Part shown: one piece after another, positions 7,318 to 17,700 of the stretch | How positions within the stretch are numbered: position 1 is the first letter of the stretch | How the letters are laid out: each line of letters starts with the position of its first letter | Assembly (NCBI RefSeq): GCF_038595055.1 | Contig: NZ_CP152002.1 | Span: 6,444,501 to 6,508,500 of the forward strand | From: Paenibacillus sp. FSL R7-0345 | Lineage (GTDB): Bacteria; Bacillota; Bacilli; Paenibacillales; Paenibacillaceae | Direction of reading: 5' to 3' | DNA length: 64,000 bases | The notes under the pieces: generated by a model | The model's database searches: none | What the model was told of the DNA's origin: nothing | Seen by the model: the letters and a program-made list of their open reading frames with translations, nothing else | Position numbers and translations under genes: made by a program

Positions 7318-8950
7318 TGATATCCGCTCCCCCTTCCGTAGTATTCTGCACATCAGCTGCTGGCGTCTCTGTAACTTCAGGAGCCATATTTACCCGGTAT
7401 ACTGCTGTGTATTTGATCAGATTAGATACACCGCCAGCGGCTGTTCCGGTACTTGCCCCGCCCTCGGTTAACTTCTCAATGACCGCTTCGCGTGCGAACG
7501 GCATGCCCCGCAGGGAAGTCAGATACGCCCCGCTGTGCGACATATCTGTAAAGTTCACGGTTAGCAGCAGCTCTCCACGGAAGGAAAAGCTGATCTCCCG
7601 GATCGCAGCGGCATAAGGCAGCTTCGACTTAAGTTCATTAAGCACAGCCGCTGCATTTACCCGGCTTGCAGATAAAGCTTCAATCATCGCTGCCCGGTCA
7701 AAGCTTCCGCTTCCGGCTCCGCCATTGTTCAGGCTGGCCAGTTCAAGCTGCAGCGCGGCATTCTGCTCCTGTACGCTCTGAATTTGTATACTTTGTTCAT
7801 TATATTCCCCGTGTACAGAGGCGTATAAAATCCCAGTTCCGACTGCGCCAAGCACCCAGACGGCAGCGAGCGTGACTGCAAAATAAGGAAAGGCAATCGT
7901 CTCGCGGTCTTCACGCGGCAGCAGATTAATATTACGCAGCTTAGGATCGCGCAGTGCAGCGCCAGCAGCTACCCGATAATCGTTCAAGCTGCTGTCCGGC
8001 TTCAGGCCTGCCGAGAACTGGTCAACGGCAATTGGGGCAATCGCCAGCTCAGGCAGCGCCGACTGCAATTCCTGCTGCAGCTGTCTGCGCATATCAGGCG
8101 CACCTGTAATCAGCAGCTCTGTAATCCGCGTGGAGCCGTCATGCAAGCTGTACTGGTAAAAGCTCAGCATCCGCGAGATTTCCGCCGTAATCTCCACGAT
8201 CTGCTCAGCAGACAAGTGTTCCTGTGACGCTGAAGTAGCCGCGGCTTCCGCTTCAGCCGGAAACGGCTGTTCTTTGTTTAAGTCAAACGGGAGAGTCTGC
8301 GGCTGCGGCTGGCCCAGATCCACCAGATTAATCGTCCGCATGAACACCGGATTGCCGCTGCGGAACATATAAATATCAAGCAGCGACTGCTCGAGATGAA
8401 TCAGCATCGTCTCATTAAAAGAGTGCCCGTAGCCGGCAACAATACTGCGTGCGAGCGCAGTTGCCGACACCTCGACGCTTTTGATTTTCAGGCCGGCATC
8501 TTCAAGCACATCTACATAGTCCTGCACAACTTTACGCGGCGCTGCAAAAATAATCAGCTGGCTTTCGTTCTCATCCTGCCCGGTAATCACATAATCGTAT
8601 ACCGGATTCTCGAAGGGCAGATGCAGCCCGGTTTCGACCTCCAGCTTCACCAGCTGGTCAATCTGCTTGTCCACAGTACTCGGAATCGTCATTTTGCGGA
8701 TAATCATCTGTGAAGGCGGGATCGACAGGTTGACTGTACTGCCCCGCAGACCCTTGGTCTTTACCCATTGTTTTAACCGGTCCAGCAGCGCCTCACTGTC
8801 GGCCACCTGGTTCTCGACGATCATGCCCGGCAGCAGCGGCATAAATCTTTTTTTGTGGACTGGCTTGGCTTGATTATTCTTGAAGCTGATATAGCGGATA
8901 CCCGTCTGCTCAATGGAGACACCGGCCGCTTTGTTACCTATTCCAAACAT
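7304..8950 (-). CDS. Fused PilM-PilN type IV pilus assembly protein
   Basis: One 548-residue frame joins two normally separate pilus proteins. Residues 1-340 are PilM, an actin-like cytoplasmic ATPase fold (GVSIEQTGIRYISFKN at the start, LPFENPVYDYVI and LLITGAPDMRRQL later). After NINLLPRED, the conserved start of PilN, comes one TM segment (about 355-380), a coiled coil and the PilN ferredoxin-like domain (REISFSFRGELLLTVNFTDM, about 450-480). GGAGGA precedes the ATG. Its stop overlaps the start of pilO. PilM normally binds the N-terminal tail of PilN in the cytoplasm; fusion makes this link permanent. No stop or frameshift is visible at the joint. Confidence 0.88.
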   Translation of the reverse strand: MFGIGNKAAGVSIEQTGIRYISFKNNQAKPVHKKRFMPLLPGMIVENQVADSEALLDRLKQWVKTKGLRGSTVNLSIPPSQMIIRKMTIPSTVDKQIDQLVKLEVETGLHLPFENPVYDYVITGQDENESQLIIFAAPRKVVQDYVDVLEDAGLKIKSVEVSATALARSIVAGYGHSFNETMLIHLEQSLLDIYMFRSGNPVFMRTINLVDLGQPQPQTLPFDLNKEQPFPAEAEAAATSASQEHLSAEQIVEITAEISRMLSFYQYSLHDGSTRITELLITGAPDMRRQLQQELQSALPELAIAPIAVDQFSAGLKPDSSLNDYRVAAGAALRDPKLRNINLLPREDRETIAFPYFAVTLAAVWVLGAVGTGILYASVHGEYNEQSIQIQSVQEQNAALQLELASLNNGGAGSGSFDRAAMIEALSASRVNAAAVLNELKSKLPYAAAIREISFSFRGELLLTVNFTDMSHSGAYLTSLRGMPFAREAVIEKLTEGGASTGTAAGGVSNLIKYTAVYRVNMAPEVTETPAADVQNTTEGGADISGAN

Positions 8951-8965
8951 GCTATAAAGTTCCTC

Positions 8966-9715
8966 CTAACGGATGAGCGCGAGATAACCGCTGATAAGTT
9001 GTGAACCGTAAGCGAATGCAATCAGTGATCCGGCCGCCAGCCACGGTCCAAACGGAACGGGTTGTCTGCGCTTCACCTTCCCCAGCAGCAGCAGCGTCCC
9101 TCCGGCAATCGTTCCCAGTGCACAAGCTATCATAAACGCCAAAATAACATTAGGAAAGCCGACCACCCAGCCCAGCAGTGCGAACAGCTTCACATCCCCC
9201 ATGCCCATCCCCCCCAGCAGGGCCAGCACCAGCACAATAACGCCGCCGGCAGCGCCTCCCAGCAGATGGGACCATAGCGGCCCTTCCGGAAAAAAAACGA
9301 CCAGTAACAGGAGCAGCGGCAGAAAAAACAGCAGCACCTTGTTCGGGATCAGCATATACTTCAGATCAGCCACGGTTACAATTACCGCCAGGCTGACGAG
9401 CACAAAGCCGGTGATCCCTTGACCGGTCAATCCAAACTGCAGGTAAATCCATAAGAACAGGAGACCGGTTGCCGCCTCACCCAGCATATACAGTGGTGAT
9501 ACCTTTGCCCCGCAATGCCTGCACTTGCCGCCAGCCAGAATGTAGCTTACCACCGGCAGCAGATCCCGCGCCGTCAGCCGCTTCCCGCAGCTGGTACAAT
9601 GCGACGGCGGCCGCACCAGCGACTCCCCCGCCGGCACCCGCAGCGCCACTACATTATAAAAGGACCCTAGAATGAGGCCCAGAAGCGTGATGTATACTGC
9701 GATAACAATGGTCAT
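8966..9715 (-). CDS. pilD: Prepilin leader peptidase / N-methyltransferase
   Basis: Polytopic aspartyl protease that cuts and methylates the pilins made from this cluster. The N-terminal methyltransferase part has the two zinc-binding CxxC pairs (CTSCGKRL and CRHCGAKV). Catalytic aspartates lie in VADLKYMLIP and in GMGMGDVKLF (the GxGD motif). About eight hydrophobic segments are visible, and 249 residues is normal. The pair of CxxC motifs suggests the bifunctional PilD type. A weak AGGAAC lies ahead of the ATG. The ComC of competence is the same family; position among pilM, pilO and pilB supports the pilus role, but it may serve both. Confidence 0.93.
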   Translation of the reverse strand: MTIVIAVYITLLGLILGSFYNVVALRVPAGESLVRPPSHCTSCGKRLTARDLLPVVSYILAGGKCRHCGAKVSPLYMLGEAATGLLFLWIYLQFGLTGQGITGFVLVSLAVIVTVADLKYMLIPNKVLLFFLPLLLLLVVFFPEGPLWSHLLGGAAGGVIVLVLALLGGMGMGDVKLFALLGWVVGFPNVILAFMIACALGTIAGGTLLLLGKVKRRQPVPFGPWLAAGSLIAFAYGSQLISGYLALIR

Positions 9716-9744
9716 TGGGTTTGGGTTCCTATTCTGTGGATTTT

Positions 9745-9773
9745 AAAAAAGGAATCGGGAATTCCGATTCCTT
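9745..9773 (-). terminator. Terminator after the major pilin
   Basis: GGAATCGG and CCGATTCC pair around a five-base loop, with T6 on the minus strand. It lies between pilin and pilD, so part of pilin transcription should stop here; this would give more pilin than assembly proteins. Confidence 0.8.
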
Positions 9774-9789
9774 GAGTATAAATAAATTA

Positions 9790-10302
9790 TTACGGAGTAG
9801 CAGAAAGCTCACTCTTCATAATTTGCGCAACCGTAAAACTCACAGTTTTATTTGCTGTAATGAGAGTAACAGCTGGAACTGCGGCTACACTTCCAGCTGC
9901 TGCTGTATCAGCTAATTTATCACCAACATAATGTACATTTCCACCAACTATTTTTTCTTTGTTACTAGGTAATACCATATCATCCTCTATATACCCGTTG
10001 CCCCATAGTCCTGTTGCTGCTGCTGTACTAGTAGCTTTTAATCCAATAACTGGAATGGTTAGATCTCCAGCTTTACCATTTAACTCAGTTGTTATATAGA
10101 GGCGCGAAGCTTCATAAACTTGTCTTGCTGTGGCTAGATCTGATTTATCACCCGTTTTATTAATTAAGCCAGTAATCAGTGGGATTGCTATCACCGCAAT
10201 TATGCCCAAAATAACAACAACTGCCAATAACTCAATCAGCGTAAACCCCTTTTCCTCTTTACCCGCCTTGCTCAGCTTCTTACGAATCGCCTGTGTCAAC
10301 AT
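9790..10302 (-). CDS. Type IV pilin (probable major pilin)
   Basis: A 170-residue prepilin. A charged leader of 18 residues ends in glycine before FTLIELLAVVVILGIIAV; the cleavage site is G/F and the key Glu is at +5 of the mature chain. The hydrophobic helix is followed by a small, low-charge globular part (about 120 residues) rich in Ala, Thr and Val, without a cysteine pair. GGAGGAAAAGTC precedes the ATG, the strongest ribosome site in the cluster. Gene base composition is more AT-rich than the flanking assembly genes. Its own terminator and the 185-bp gap upstream suggest separate, strong expression. Called major pilin because it is the one simple pilin next to pilC/pilD. Confidence 0.9.
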   Translation of the reverse strand: MLTQAIRKKLSKAGKEEKGFTLIELLAVVVILGIIAVIAIPLITGLINKTGDKSDLATARQVYEASRLYITTELNGKAGDLTIPVIGLKATSTAAATGLWGNGYIEDDMVLPSNKEKIVGGNVHYVGDKLADTAAAGSVAAVPAVTLITANKTVSFTVAQIMKSELSATP

Positions 10303-10487
10303 GACTTTTCCTCCTCATAATGGTTGATATTGAATAAGACCTATACTAAGAAATTTGTATAATCTCGTGTTGTCGTGTAACTGTCGTCTCATTGTACTCG
10401 TCCTATTCCAGTCCAGCAGGTTCTGAAGTTTGCTCCGGTTCGCCTGCCTGGCGTCACCCCTCTCAATCTATCCAAAGAGCACATGGC

Positions 10488-11693
10488 TCACATGTTGCTA
10501 TACAGACTGAACATCGGCAGCATAATTGCTGCCACAATCACGCCTACTACTCCAGCCAAGAAAGCTATCAGCAAAGGTTCCAGCAAGGACTTCAGCCGGT
10601 CCACCGTATTCTCTACGTCCATCTCGTAAAAGTCCGCTACTTTGGAGAGCATCTGGTCGAGTGCCCCCGTTTCTTCCCCAATTGCAATCATCTGGGTAAC
10701 CAGCGGCGGGAATACCCATGCTTTCTTCAGCGGCTCCGAGAGCGGCTTCCCCTGTCTTAATGAGTCAGCAGCACTGCGGATATATCCGCCGATCACCTTG
10801 TTCCCGGCGACCTCCTCCACAATCGACAAAGCTTGGAGAATAGGCACAGAACTGGCATAGAGCGACGAAAAGGTCCGCGTAAACTGTGCGATTGACCCCT
10901 TTTGATTCAATTTGCCGAATACAGGAATTTTGAGTTTGGCATAATCGAGCGCATAGGCACCCTTCTCAGTCCGCTTGGCGATCATAAAACCGGCCACCAG
11001 CAGAATGATAACAACCAGCCAGATATACCATTGTCTCTGAATGCTTTTGCTGAGCGCTAATACCATCTTAGTTATAGCAGGCAGCTCGGCATTCATAGAT
11101 TCGAACATGCTGACAAACTGGGGCACAATGGCCCACAGCAGATAGACAACCGCAGCTACAGCCATCACAGCAACAGTGACCGGATAGGTTAGTGCCGATT
11201 TAATCTTTTCCGTAGTCGTATGCTGCTTCTCAAAATAAACCGCCAGCCGCTCCAGTGTCCCCTCCAGATCACCGGATTCTTCCCCTGCCCGGATCATGCT
11301 GATGAATAGCGGCGGAAAAATCTTCTTATGATCCTGAATCGCCTGTGACAAGGCCACCCCGCGCAGCAGGCTGGAGTTCACATCCTGAAGTGCTTTGCTA
11401 AGCGGCTTGCTCTCTGTCTGCTCTGCCAGAATCCGTGTAGCATCTACAATGGATACTCCGGCACGCATTAAGGTAGCGAACTGCCGGCAATAGATAATAA
11501 AGTGAATGGTCTTCACCGGATTGCCGATATAAATCTCCATCGACAGGATGGAGGATTTCTGTTCAACCAGCGAGAACACAGTTAGCCCCCGCTTGCGCAG
11601 CTCCTCCATTGCCGAGCCCTTATCTGAGGCTGTCAGCTTGCCTTTGAGCTGCTTGCCTGCGTTGGTCCGGACCTGATACTCGAATTGGGGCAT
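10488..11693 (-). CDS. pilC: Type IV pilus platform protein PilC
   Basis: Polytopic membrane platform that couples the ATPases to pilin insertion. 401 residues with two T2SF repeats: one around 70-190 (FATLMRAGVSIVDATRIL, then MIRAGEESGDLEGTLERLA) and one around 270-395 (TFSSLYASSVPILQALSIV, then MIAIGEETGALDQMLSKVA). Three long hydrophobic segments (about 170-190, 220-240, 372-395) are typical. The ATG overlaps the stop of pilT, and GAGGTGAG lies just upstream. It stands in the order pilB-pilT-pilC. Confidence 0.95.
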   Translation of the reverse strand: MPQFEYQVRTNAGKQLKGKLTASDKGSAMEELRKRGLTVFSLVEQKSSILSMEIYIGNPVKTIHFIIYCRQFATLMRAGVSIVDATRILAEQTESKPLSKALQDVNSSLLRGVALSQAIQDHKKIFPPLFISMIRAGEESGDLEGTLERLAVYFEKQHTTTEKIKSALTYPVTVAVMAVAAVVYLLWAIVPQFVSMFESMNAELPAITKMVLALSKSIQRQWYIWLVVIILLVAGFMIAKRTEKGAYALDYAKLKIPVFGKLNQKGSIAQFTRTFSSLYASSVPILQALSIVEEVAGNKVIGGYIRSAADSLRQGKPLSEPLKKAWVFPPLVTQMIAIGEETGALDQMLSKVADFYEMDVENTVDRLKSLLEPLLIAFLAGVVGVIVAAIMLPMFSLYSNM

Positions 11694-12742
11694 CAGCCGC
11701 TCACCTCCGTGAGATAACCTCTGGCCGCTTCAGGCTGAATCAGCCCCAGCTGCAATTGCTCACGTATATTCATCTCAAGCGTATGCATACCGAGCGCCCG
11801 GCTCGTCTGCATCACATTTTTAAGCTGGTGGGTCTTTTCGGTCCGGATCATGTTAGCCACTGCCGGTGTATTAATTAGCAGCTCGGTAGAACACAATCGG
11901 CCTTTACCGCCGGCCCGCGGAAACAAACGCTGCGAAAGAACCGCCAACAGTACCGATGCCAGCTGTGAACGGATCTGGCCCTGCTGATGGCCCGGAAACG
12001 TATCAATAATCCGGTCAATCGTCTGTGGCGCATCCGTTGTATGCAGTGTAGCCATAACCAGGTGACCTGTTTCTGCCGCCGTAACTGCCGCGGAGATTGT
12101 CTCCAGATCGCGCATTTCCCCTACCAGAATGACATCAGGGTCCTGCCGGAGCACTGCCCTTAAACCGCTGGCGAAGCTGCCGGTATCGCTGCCTACTTCA
12201 CGCTGATCTATCAGACATGTTCCATGGCTGTGCAGAAACTCAATCGGATCTTCCAGTGTAACGATATGTTTGCTGGCTGTCCGGTTAATGTAATTCAGCA
12301 TGGCGGCAAGTGTTGACGACTTACCACTACCAGTAGGGCCTGTTACCAGAATCAGTCCTTGGGGCTTCATTGCCAGGCTGGACAGCACTCCGGGAAGTGA
12401 CAACTGCTCCAGGTTTGGGATCTGAGCAGGTATAGATCTCGCAGCAATACTGACCTGACCACGCTGCCGGTACACGTTCACACGGTATCTTACTCCGTCA
12501 TCCAGCGGATAAGAGAAGTCGAACTCCCCTTTATTGCGGAACTCTACGCTTCTCTCGCTGCCAAGCAGCGTATCGGCCATATAGGCCGCTGCTTCGGAGC
12601 TGACTTTTTCACCTTCCAGCGGCTGCAGCTTTCCGTCTATACGCATGACCGGAGGAGAACCTACCGAAATGTGCAGGTCTGAAGCCTTGGAAGCATAGGC
12701 CATATATAGCAATTGAATAATATCCCATGAAAAGGCTGGCAC
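11693..12742 (-). CDS. pilT: Pilus retraction ATPase PilT
   Basis: Hexameric ATPase that powers pilus retraction and so twitching. 349 residues. N-terminal PAS-like part (ASDLHISVGSPPVMRIDG), Walker A GPTGSGKSS, Asp box (ITLEDPIEF), Walker B (DPDVILVGEMRD), and the AIRAG-region equivalent ending in LQLGLIQPEAA. The start is GTG at 12742, nine bases after GGGGGAGA. Overlaps pilC by three bases. A dedicated PilT argues for a retractable pilus, not only a competence pseudopilus or type II secretion. Confidence 0.94.
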   Translation of the reverse strand: MPAFSWDIIQLLYMAYASKASDLHISVGSPPVMRIDGKLQPLEGEKVSSEAAAYMADTLLGSERSVEFRNKGEFDFSYPLDDGVRYRVNVYRQRGQVSIAARSIPAQIPNLEQLSLPGVLSSLAMKPQGLILVTGPTGSGKSSTLAAMLNYINRTASKHIVTLEDPIEFLHSHGTCLIDQREVGSDTGSFASGLRAVLRQDPDVILVGEMRDLETISAAVTAAETGHLVMATLHTTDAPQTIDRIIDTFPGHQQGQIRSQLASVLLAVLSQRLFPRAGGKGRLCSTELLINTPAVANMIRTEKTHQLKNVMQTSRALGMHTLEMNIREQLQLGLIQPEAARGYLTEVSG

Positions 12743-12761
12743 TCTTGTCTCCCCCTAAACT

Positions 12762-14426
12762 CTAATGCGAAACCGTCTCGCGCATAACCTCCTGAAGGGT
12801 GGTTATTCCTTTGGAGACCTTGAGGAATCCATCCTCCATCAGCTGAACCATCCCCTGAGCTTTACCTGCCGCCCGGAGTTCCTCAATGGATGCGGAATCG
12901 GTAATCATCTGGCGCAGACGGTCATTAATGGTTAGTACCTCATGAATCGCAATCCGGCCCCTGAAGCCGGTATTATTACAGCTGCCGCAGCCTCTGCCGC
13001 GGTAGATCACCCGGTCAGGCAGGCCGTACCGGCGCAGCATGATCGACTCCTGCTCGGTTGGTGCATGCTCTTCCCGGCAATCGGGGCAGATTTTGCGGAC
13101 CAGCCGCTGTGCTACTACTCCTAGCAGCGAGGAGGCGATCAGATAGGGCTCAACGCCCATATCACGCAGCCGCAGAATTGTACTGACAGCATCATTCGTA
13201 TGCAGTGTGGATAATACCAGATGGCCTGTAAGAGATGCCCTCACGGCAATCTCTGCAGTATCGGTATCACGGATTTCCCCCACCATGACAATGTTCGGGT
13301 CCTGCCGCAAAATCGAGCGCAGGCCGGCGGCAAAGGTTAGCCCGATCGCCGGATTGACATGCACTTGATTGACCCCTTCCAGCTGATACTCCACCGGATC
13401 TTCGATTGTTATAATATTGGCACTTTCGGTGTTTAACTGATTAAGTGCTGCATACAAGGTAGTTGATTTACCGCTCCCCGTAGGTCCTGTAATCAGGATA
13501 ATGCCATAAGGCTTGCTGATCATGTCCTGAAAAGCTCCGGCATTCCAGTCACTGAATCCCAGACTGTCAACAGTCTTCACACCGGTGCTCAGATCGAGCA
13601 GACGGAGTACAATCTTCTCGCCGTGCATAGTGGGCAGCGAGGATACACGGATGTCGACCATTTTGTAATCAAACTGCATCTTGATCCGGCCGTCCTGCGG
13701 CAGCCGCCGCTCAGCGATATTAAGCTTGGCCATAATCTTGAGTCTGGCTGTGATGAACCCCTGCATCTGCTTGGGGATAATCCGCTCTGTACGCAACGTT
13801 CCGTCAATCCGGTAACGGATGGACAGGTTATTTTCACCCGGGTCCACATGAATATCCGACGCTCTCAGCGACACAGCCTGCTGAATCATCTGGTTCACAA
13901 GCCGTACAATCGGAGAATCTTCATCTGTAATCTCGGTTTCTTCAATTTCTTCCTGTGTCGGCAGCTCTACCATCATCTGGCTCATTGAGTCCCGCATGCC
14001 GTAGTGTCGTGCAATCGCCCGGGTCAGCTCATCCCGGCTGGAAATCGCAGGCTCGATACGGAAGCCGGTGCTCATGCGCAAATCCTCAATCGCAAAATAA
14101 TCGAGCGGATCGGCCATCGCCACCATCAGCTTGCTGCCCTCTTTCATGAATGGAAGCACCTGATAACGCTTAGCCATACTTTCAGGAATAATCTGCGTAA
14201 TAGCCGGATCGATCTGGTATTTGAACAGGCTGACATGGGGAATGCCCAGCTGGAATTCAAGAACCTCGATGAGCTGCTGCTCGGTAATATAGCCCTGGGT
14301 AATCAGCAGATCGCCCAATTTACGCTTGGATTTACGCTGATCCACCAGCGCTTCTTCAAGCTGTTCCTGAGAGATAATGCCGTTCTCGACCAGCAAATCT
14401 CCCAGTCTTTTTTTCACGATAGCCAT
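12762..14426 (-). CDS. pilB: Pilus extension ATPase PilB
   Basis: Hexameric ATPase driving pilus polymerisation. 554 residues. The N-terminal MshEN domain (about 5-150; LGDLLVENGIISQEQLEEAL then LGDLLITQGYITEQQLIEVL, two repeats) binds cyclic-di-GMP in characterised relatives. The catalytic part has GPTGSGKSTTLYAAL (Walker A), IITIEDPVEY (Asp box), DPNIVMVGEIRD (Walker B) and a four-cysteine zinc motif (CPDCREEH and CGSCNNTG). First gene of the operon. The MshEN repeats keep the L-G-x-L-L pattern, so cyclic-di-GMP control is plausible but not proven here. Confidence 0.95.
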   Translation of the reverse strand: MAIVKKRLGDLLVENGIISQEQLEEALVDQRKSKRKLGDLLITQGYITEQQLIEVLEFQLGIPHVSLFKYQIDPAITQIIPESMAKRYQVLPFMKEGSKLMVAMADPLDYFAIEDLRMSTGFRIEPAISSRDELTRAIARHYGMRDSMSQMMVELPTQEEIEETEITDEDSPIVRLVNQMIQQAVSLRASDIHVDPGENNLSIRYRIDGTLRTERIIPKQMQGFITARLKIMAKLNIAERRLPQDGRIKMQFDYKMVDIRVSSLPTMHGEKIVLRLLDLSTGVKTVDSLGFSDWNAGAFQDMISKPYGIILITGPTGSGKSTTLYAALNQLNTESANIITIEDPVEYQLEGVNQVHVNPAIGLTFAAGLRSILRQDPNIVMVGEIRDTDTAEIAVRASLTGHLVLSTLHTNDAVSTILRLRDMGVEPYLIASSLLGVVAQRLVRKICPDCREEHAPTEQESIMLRRYGLPDRVIYRGRGCGSCNNTGFRGRIAIHEVLTINDRLRQMITDSASIEELRAAGKAQGMVQLMEDGFLKVSKGITTLQEVMRETVSH

Positions 14427-14712
14427 ACCCTTTTCACTCCAGAGCGCTTAAATTTTGTCATACGGAGCCGCTTCAGAACCCTTCTGCAGTCCTGCTTATT
14501 TTAACCTATGAATATTGTAAGAATATTTCAAATTTTATAGTTATATAGACTCACTTTTCTGCAAAATACGCACATCTTTTAATTGCCTATCTACTAAATA
14601 TGTCCTAGAATGATATATAGCATAGATTGGAACTTTTTACAACGAAAATGCCCTCCACATAAACCTAATATATGACATAATACAATTGCTTTTGACAGGA
14701 AGCATAAATTAT

Positions 14713-14739
14713 ATATCGGCCAGGGAGAGATGATGATGA
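14713..14739 (-). promoter_or_regulatory. Sigma-D-like -10 box upstream of pilB
   Basis: On the minus strand GCCGATATATAA starts at 14720. The -35 position holds TCAT, a poor match to TAAA. It lies about 290 bp before pilB and abuts the ribosome site of the divergent surface-protein gene. The 300-bp gap 14427-14729 otherwise is AT-rich; around 14520-14570 it holds a possible sigma-A-like TTGCAG with TATA-rich runs on the minus strand, too loose to call. Confidence 0.3.
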
Positions 14740-17700
14740 AGCGTATGAAGAAGAAAAGGTTGTTTTTTGTTTCAGGCTTGGCCCTGCTGATGCTGCTTAT
14801 ACTTCCTGTATGGAGTCTGCTATCCAAGATTGACGCAGATCAGACTGTTTATCCGATCCGGATCCTCGAAGTAACACAAGACGGAATTAGCCAGCTCACC
14901 TCCCTTACATCCGGTATTCCTGATCTCACGGTTGTTACCATGAGCATGAAGAAATTTGTTGCTCTCCGCGATGATTTGGACGGACAGTATGATGCTTTAT
15001 ATATTGGCAAGGGCACTTACAGCCCTGCTACTCTTGGAAATATCAAGGATAAGTCTGTAGATGAACGGGCTAAAGCCATGGATACCAGCTCCATTCAGAA
15101 TGACATCACTAATCTTAGAGCGGGTGACATTACTAATCTCTTTATTAATAAGGGGTTATATGTTATTTTCAATGACCAGATTTTCATCGACAAGGCAGCT
15201 CAGCCGGCAAGCTCAAGAGGTATTCTTTACGATACATTTAACTCTCTTCGCACCAGTAACTCCAAAACCAATGTATTCTTCTGGAACGACGCCAAGCTTA
15301 CCGAATTTTTTACAGATCTGAATAGCAGCGATTCCAGATATCTCGCCGGGCTTAAACAACGTCCGCAGCTGCAGATTACCAACAGCAATGAGATCAGTAA
15401 CTATAACCCTGCCGCCACAAACGGGAAGGTCTACAAGCCTGGAGACAAGCTATCATTTAACTTTAATATTAGCAATGCTGCTAATCTGGCGAATAATCCG
15501 CTGACGGTTAAACTTTATATTAATCTTGATAAATCAATCGCTATGGGAGAGCAGCAGGTAGTAGCTTCCGCTAAAGTAAACCGCAGTAACGGAACACTGG
15601 AATACACGCTTCCCCGGACCTTCTCCGGCCTTTTGTATTGGAAGCTGGAAATCAGTGATCCTGCCAGTACGCAGCAGTTAAAGGATTTCGAACAGGGGAG
15701 TATCCGTTACCGCGGGGAGAAAACCATTGTTAAGGTGCTTCAGATTACACCCGGCTCAGATCAAAGCAATCTGACAAATGCAGTCAATATGCAGAGCGCT
15801 TATCTGAACCAAGAAGATTACGAGCTAAAAATCACTACCATGACAATGGATAAATTCAATGCATATACCAAGGATACTTTTGCAGCTACAGGCCAGTATG
15901 GCCTTAACGGTGTCTACGATATGCTGCTGTTCGGATTCCGTGATGAATATTACAAGTATGCGACCCTGACTGCCCACTCTATAACTGCCGTCAAGGATTT
16001 CATTCAGGTCTCCAAACAGAGCGCCATGTTCACTCATGATACGGTGATCAATATATACGGGAGCAATACCTGGGTCAGCAATTTCAAGGATATTACCGGG
16101 CAAAAGGACCCCGTTGTAAATTTTGGCCATAATGCATTGAATATGTCAACAAAGGTCAAACCGGTAAATGACGGCCTGCTGATGCAGTATCCTTTTTACC
16201 TCAGTAAACAGGATGCCACCGGTGCCCAGGTCAACATTGCAGAACCAAAAGTAGCTCCTACACATAATCAGTATTTCACACTTGACCTGGAGGACCGTGA
16301 AGTCATTCCTTGGTACAATATTTTAAGTGAATCGGACAACTCATTAGGCGGCACCTCTAACAACACTTATAAGCGCACGCCTGACGACAGCTGGAACCAT
16401 TATTACACCTACTCCAAAGGAAATGTGACTTACTCGGGTACCGGCCATCTTTTCGGCTCGGGGCTTTCCAGTAAGCTCGCTGTCTTCCCTGATTGGGAGC
16501 AGAAATTGTTTGTCAACACGATGTATAGAGCATTTATGGGTGCCAACCATGCTCCGCAGATCACTGTATACACTCCGGTGCCTGAGTCGGTTATTCCGTC
16601 CTACCAGGACAAATTGACTGTCAGCTATTCCGTGGCCGATCTGGATTTTAAAGACCGCAAACTGAATACTGGCATCAAGTTTATGGTAAACGATAAGGAA
16701 TTAACCGATATGACCGTTACCGATCAGCAGATTTTCTCAGAAGAAGTCGTGACCAAGACCTTCAGAAATCCGCTGCCGGAAGGCGGAAACGTACAGATTG
16801 TAATTACGGCAAAAGATGCGCAGGGCGCAATGGTATCAACGACGATCCCTGTTACAATCCGCAAAGCGGATGCTTCAATGTCCATTAGCCGCAACCAGTC
16901 GGCAACAACAATTGAAAAAGGAAAGCCGGTTACGATTGACTACAGCATTTCGCCAAATGCCATCAAGTATAACCTGGTTCAGACAGACTATCAGGGCATG
17001 CAGTCGCTGGTCATTTCCAGCTTGAAGTATGTTGAGCATTTCCCGGCCAATCTGGAATTTACCGGTACCCTGCCAGATTATCTTGTTAAAACTGGATCTT
17101 TACAGGAAGGATACACGATAACAGGCACTTTCCCGGATATTAACTATAATTTAACTACCGACACCAATGGAGAGAAGTACTATAAGCCGGTTAACCCTAC
17201 AGATTCTTCGGTTCCATTGGTTTACAAATTCACATTAACTGCAGTACCGCAGGAAAAGAAATCATATATTATGGATAATTCTAAAATAACCTTTAATGAA
17301 ATCCATGCGCCTGCTCCACCGGCGGCTACAGCTACACCGATAGTTACAGCTGCGCCAACACCGACACCAACGCCAACACCGGCTCCTACACCGACGCCGG
17401 TTGTATTCCCCGGATCATCTGAGCCGATTACATCGCTCGGAATAGCCAAGGACTACTCCATTTATATGCTGGAAGATATCGACTACTCGCCGACCTCTTT
17501 TCAGAATAAAGGGCGGACAGCGGCCGGGGGGTCTATAACAGCTCAGGGGTTAACCTTAGGCGGTGGGCTGCCAGCCAATCAGACTGGAGCCGTACTAATA
17601 GCCGGTAAGAATATAGATTGGGGCAATTGGGGAGGATCAATAAACGGCAAGGCTTATTATGGCGGCACTGTTAAGGCTCCTGACTATCTTCTTAAAAATA

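Noticed and set aside
14594..14827. 77-codon minus-strand frame between pilB and the surface-protein gene
   Set aside because: Overlaps the signal peptide of the surface protein in antisense and has no ribosome site.
17330..17410. Short tandem CCAACACCGACACC-type repeats, possible CRISPR or VNTR
   Set aside because: They encode the Pro-Thr linker of the surface protein; no spacers. Length variation between strains is possible but not a CRISPR.
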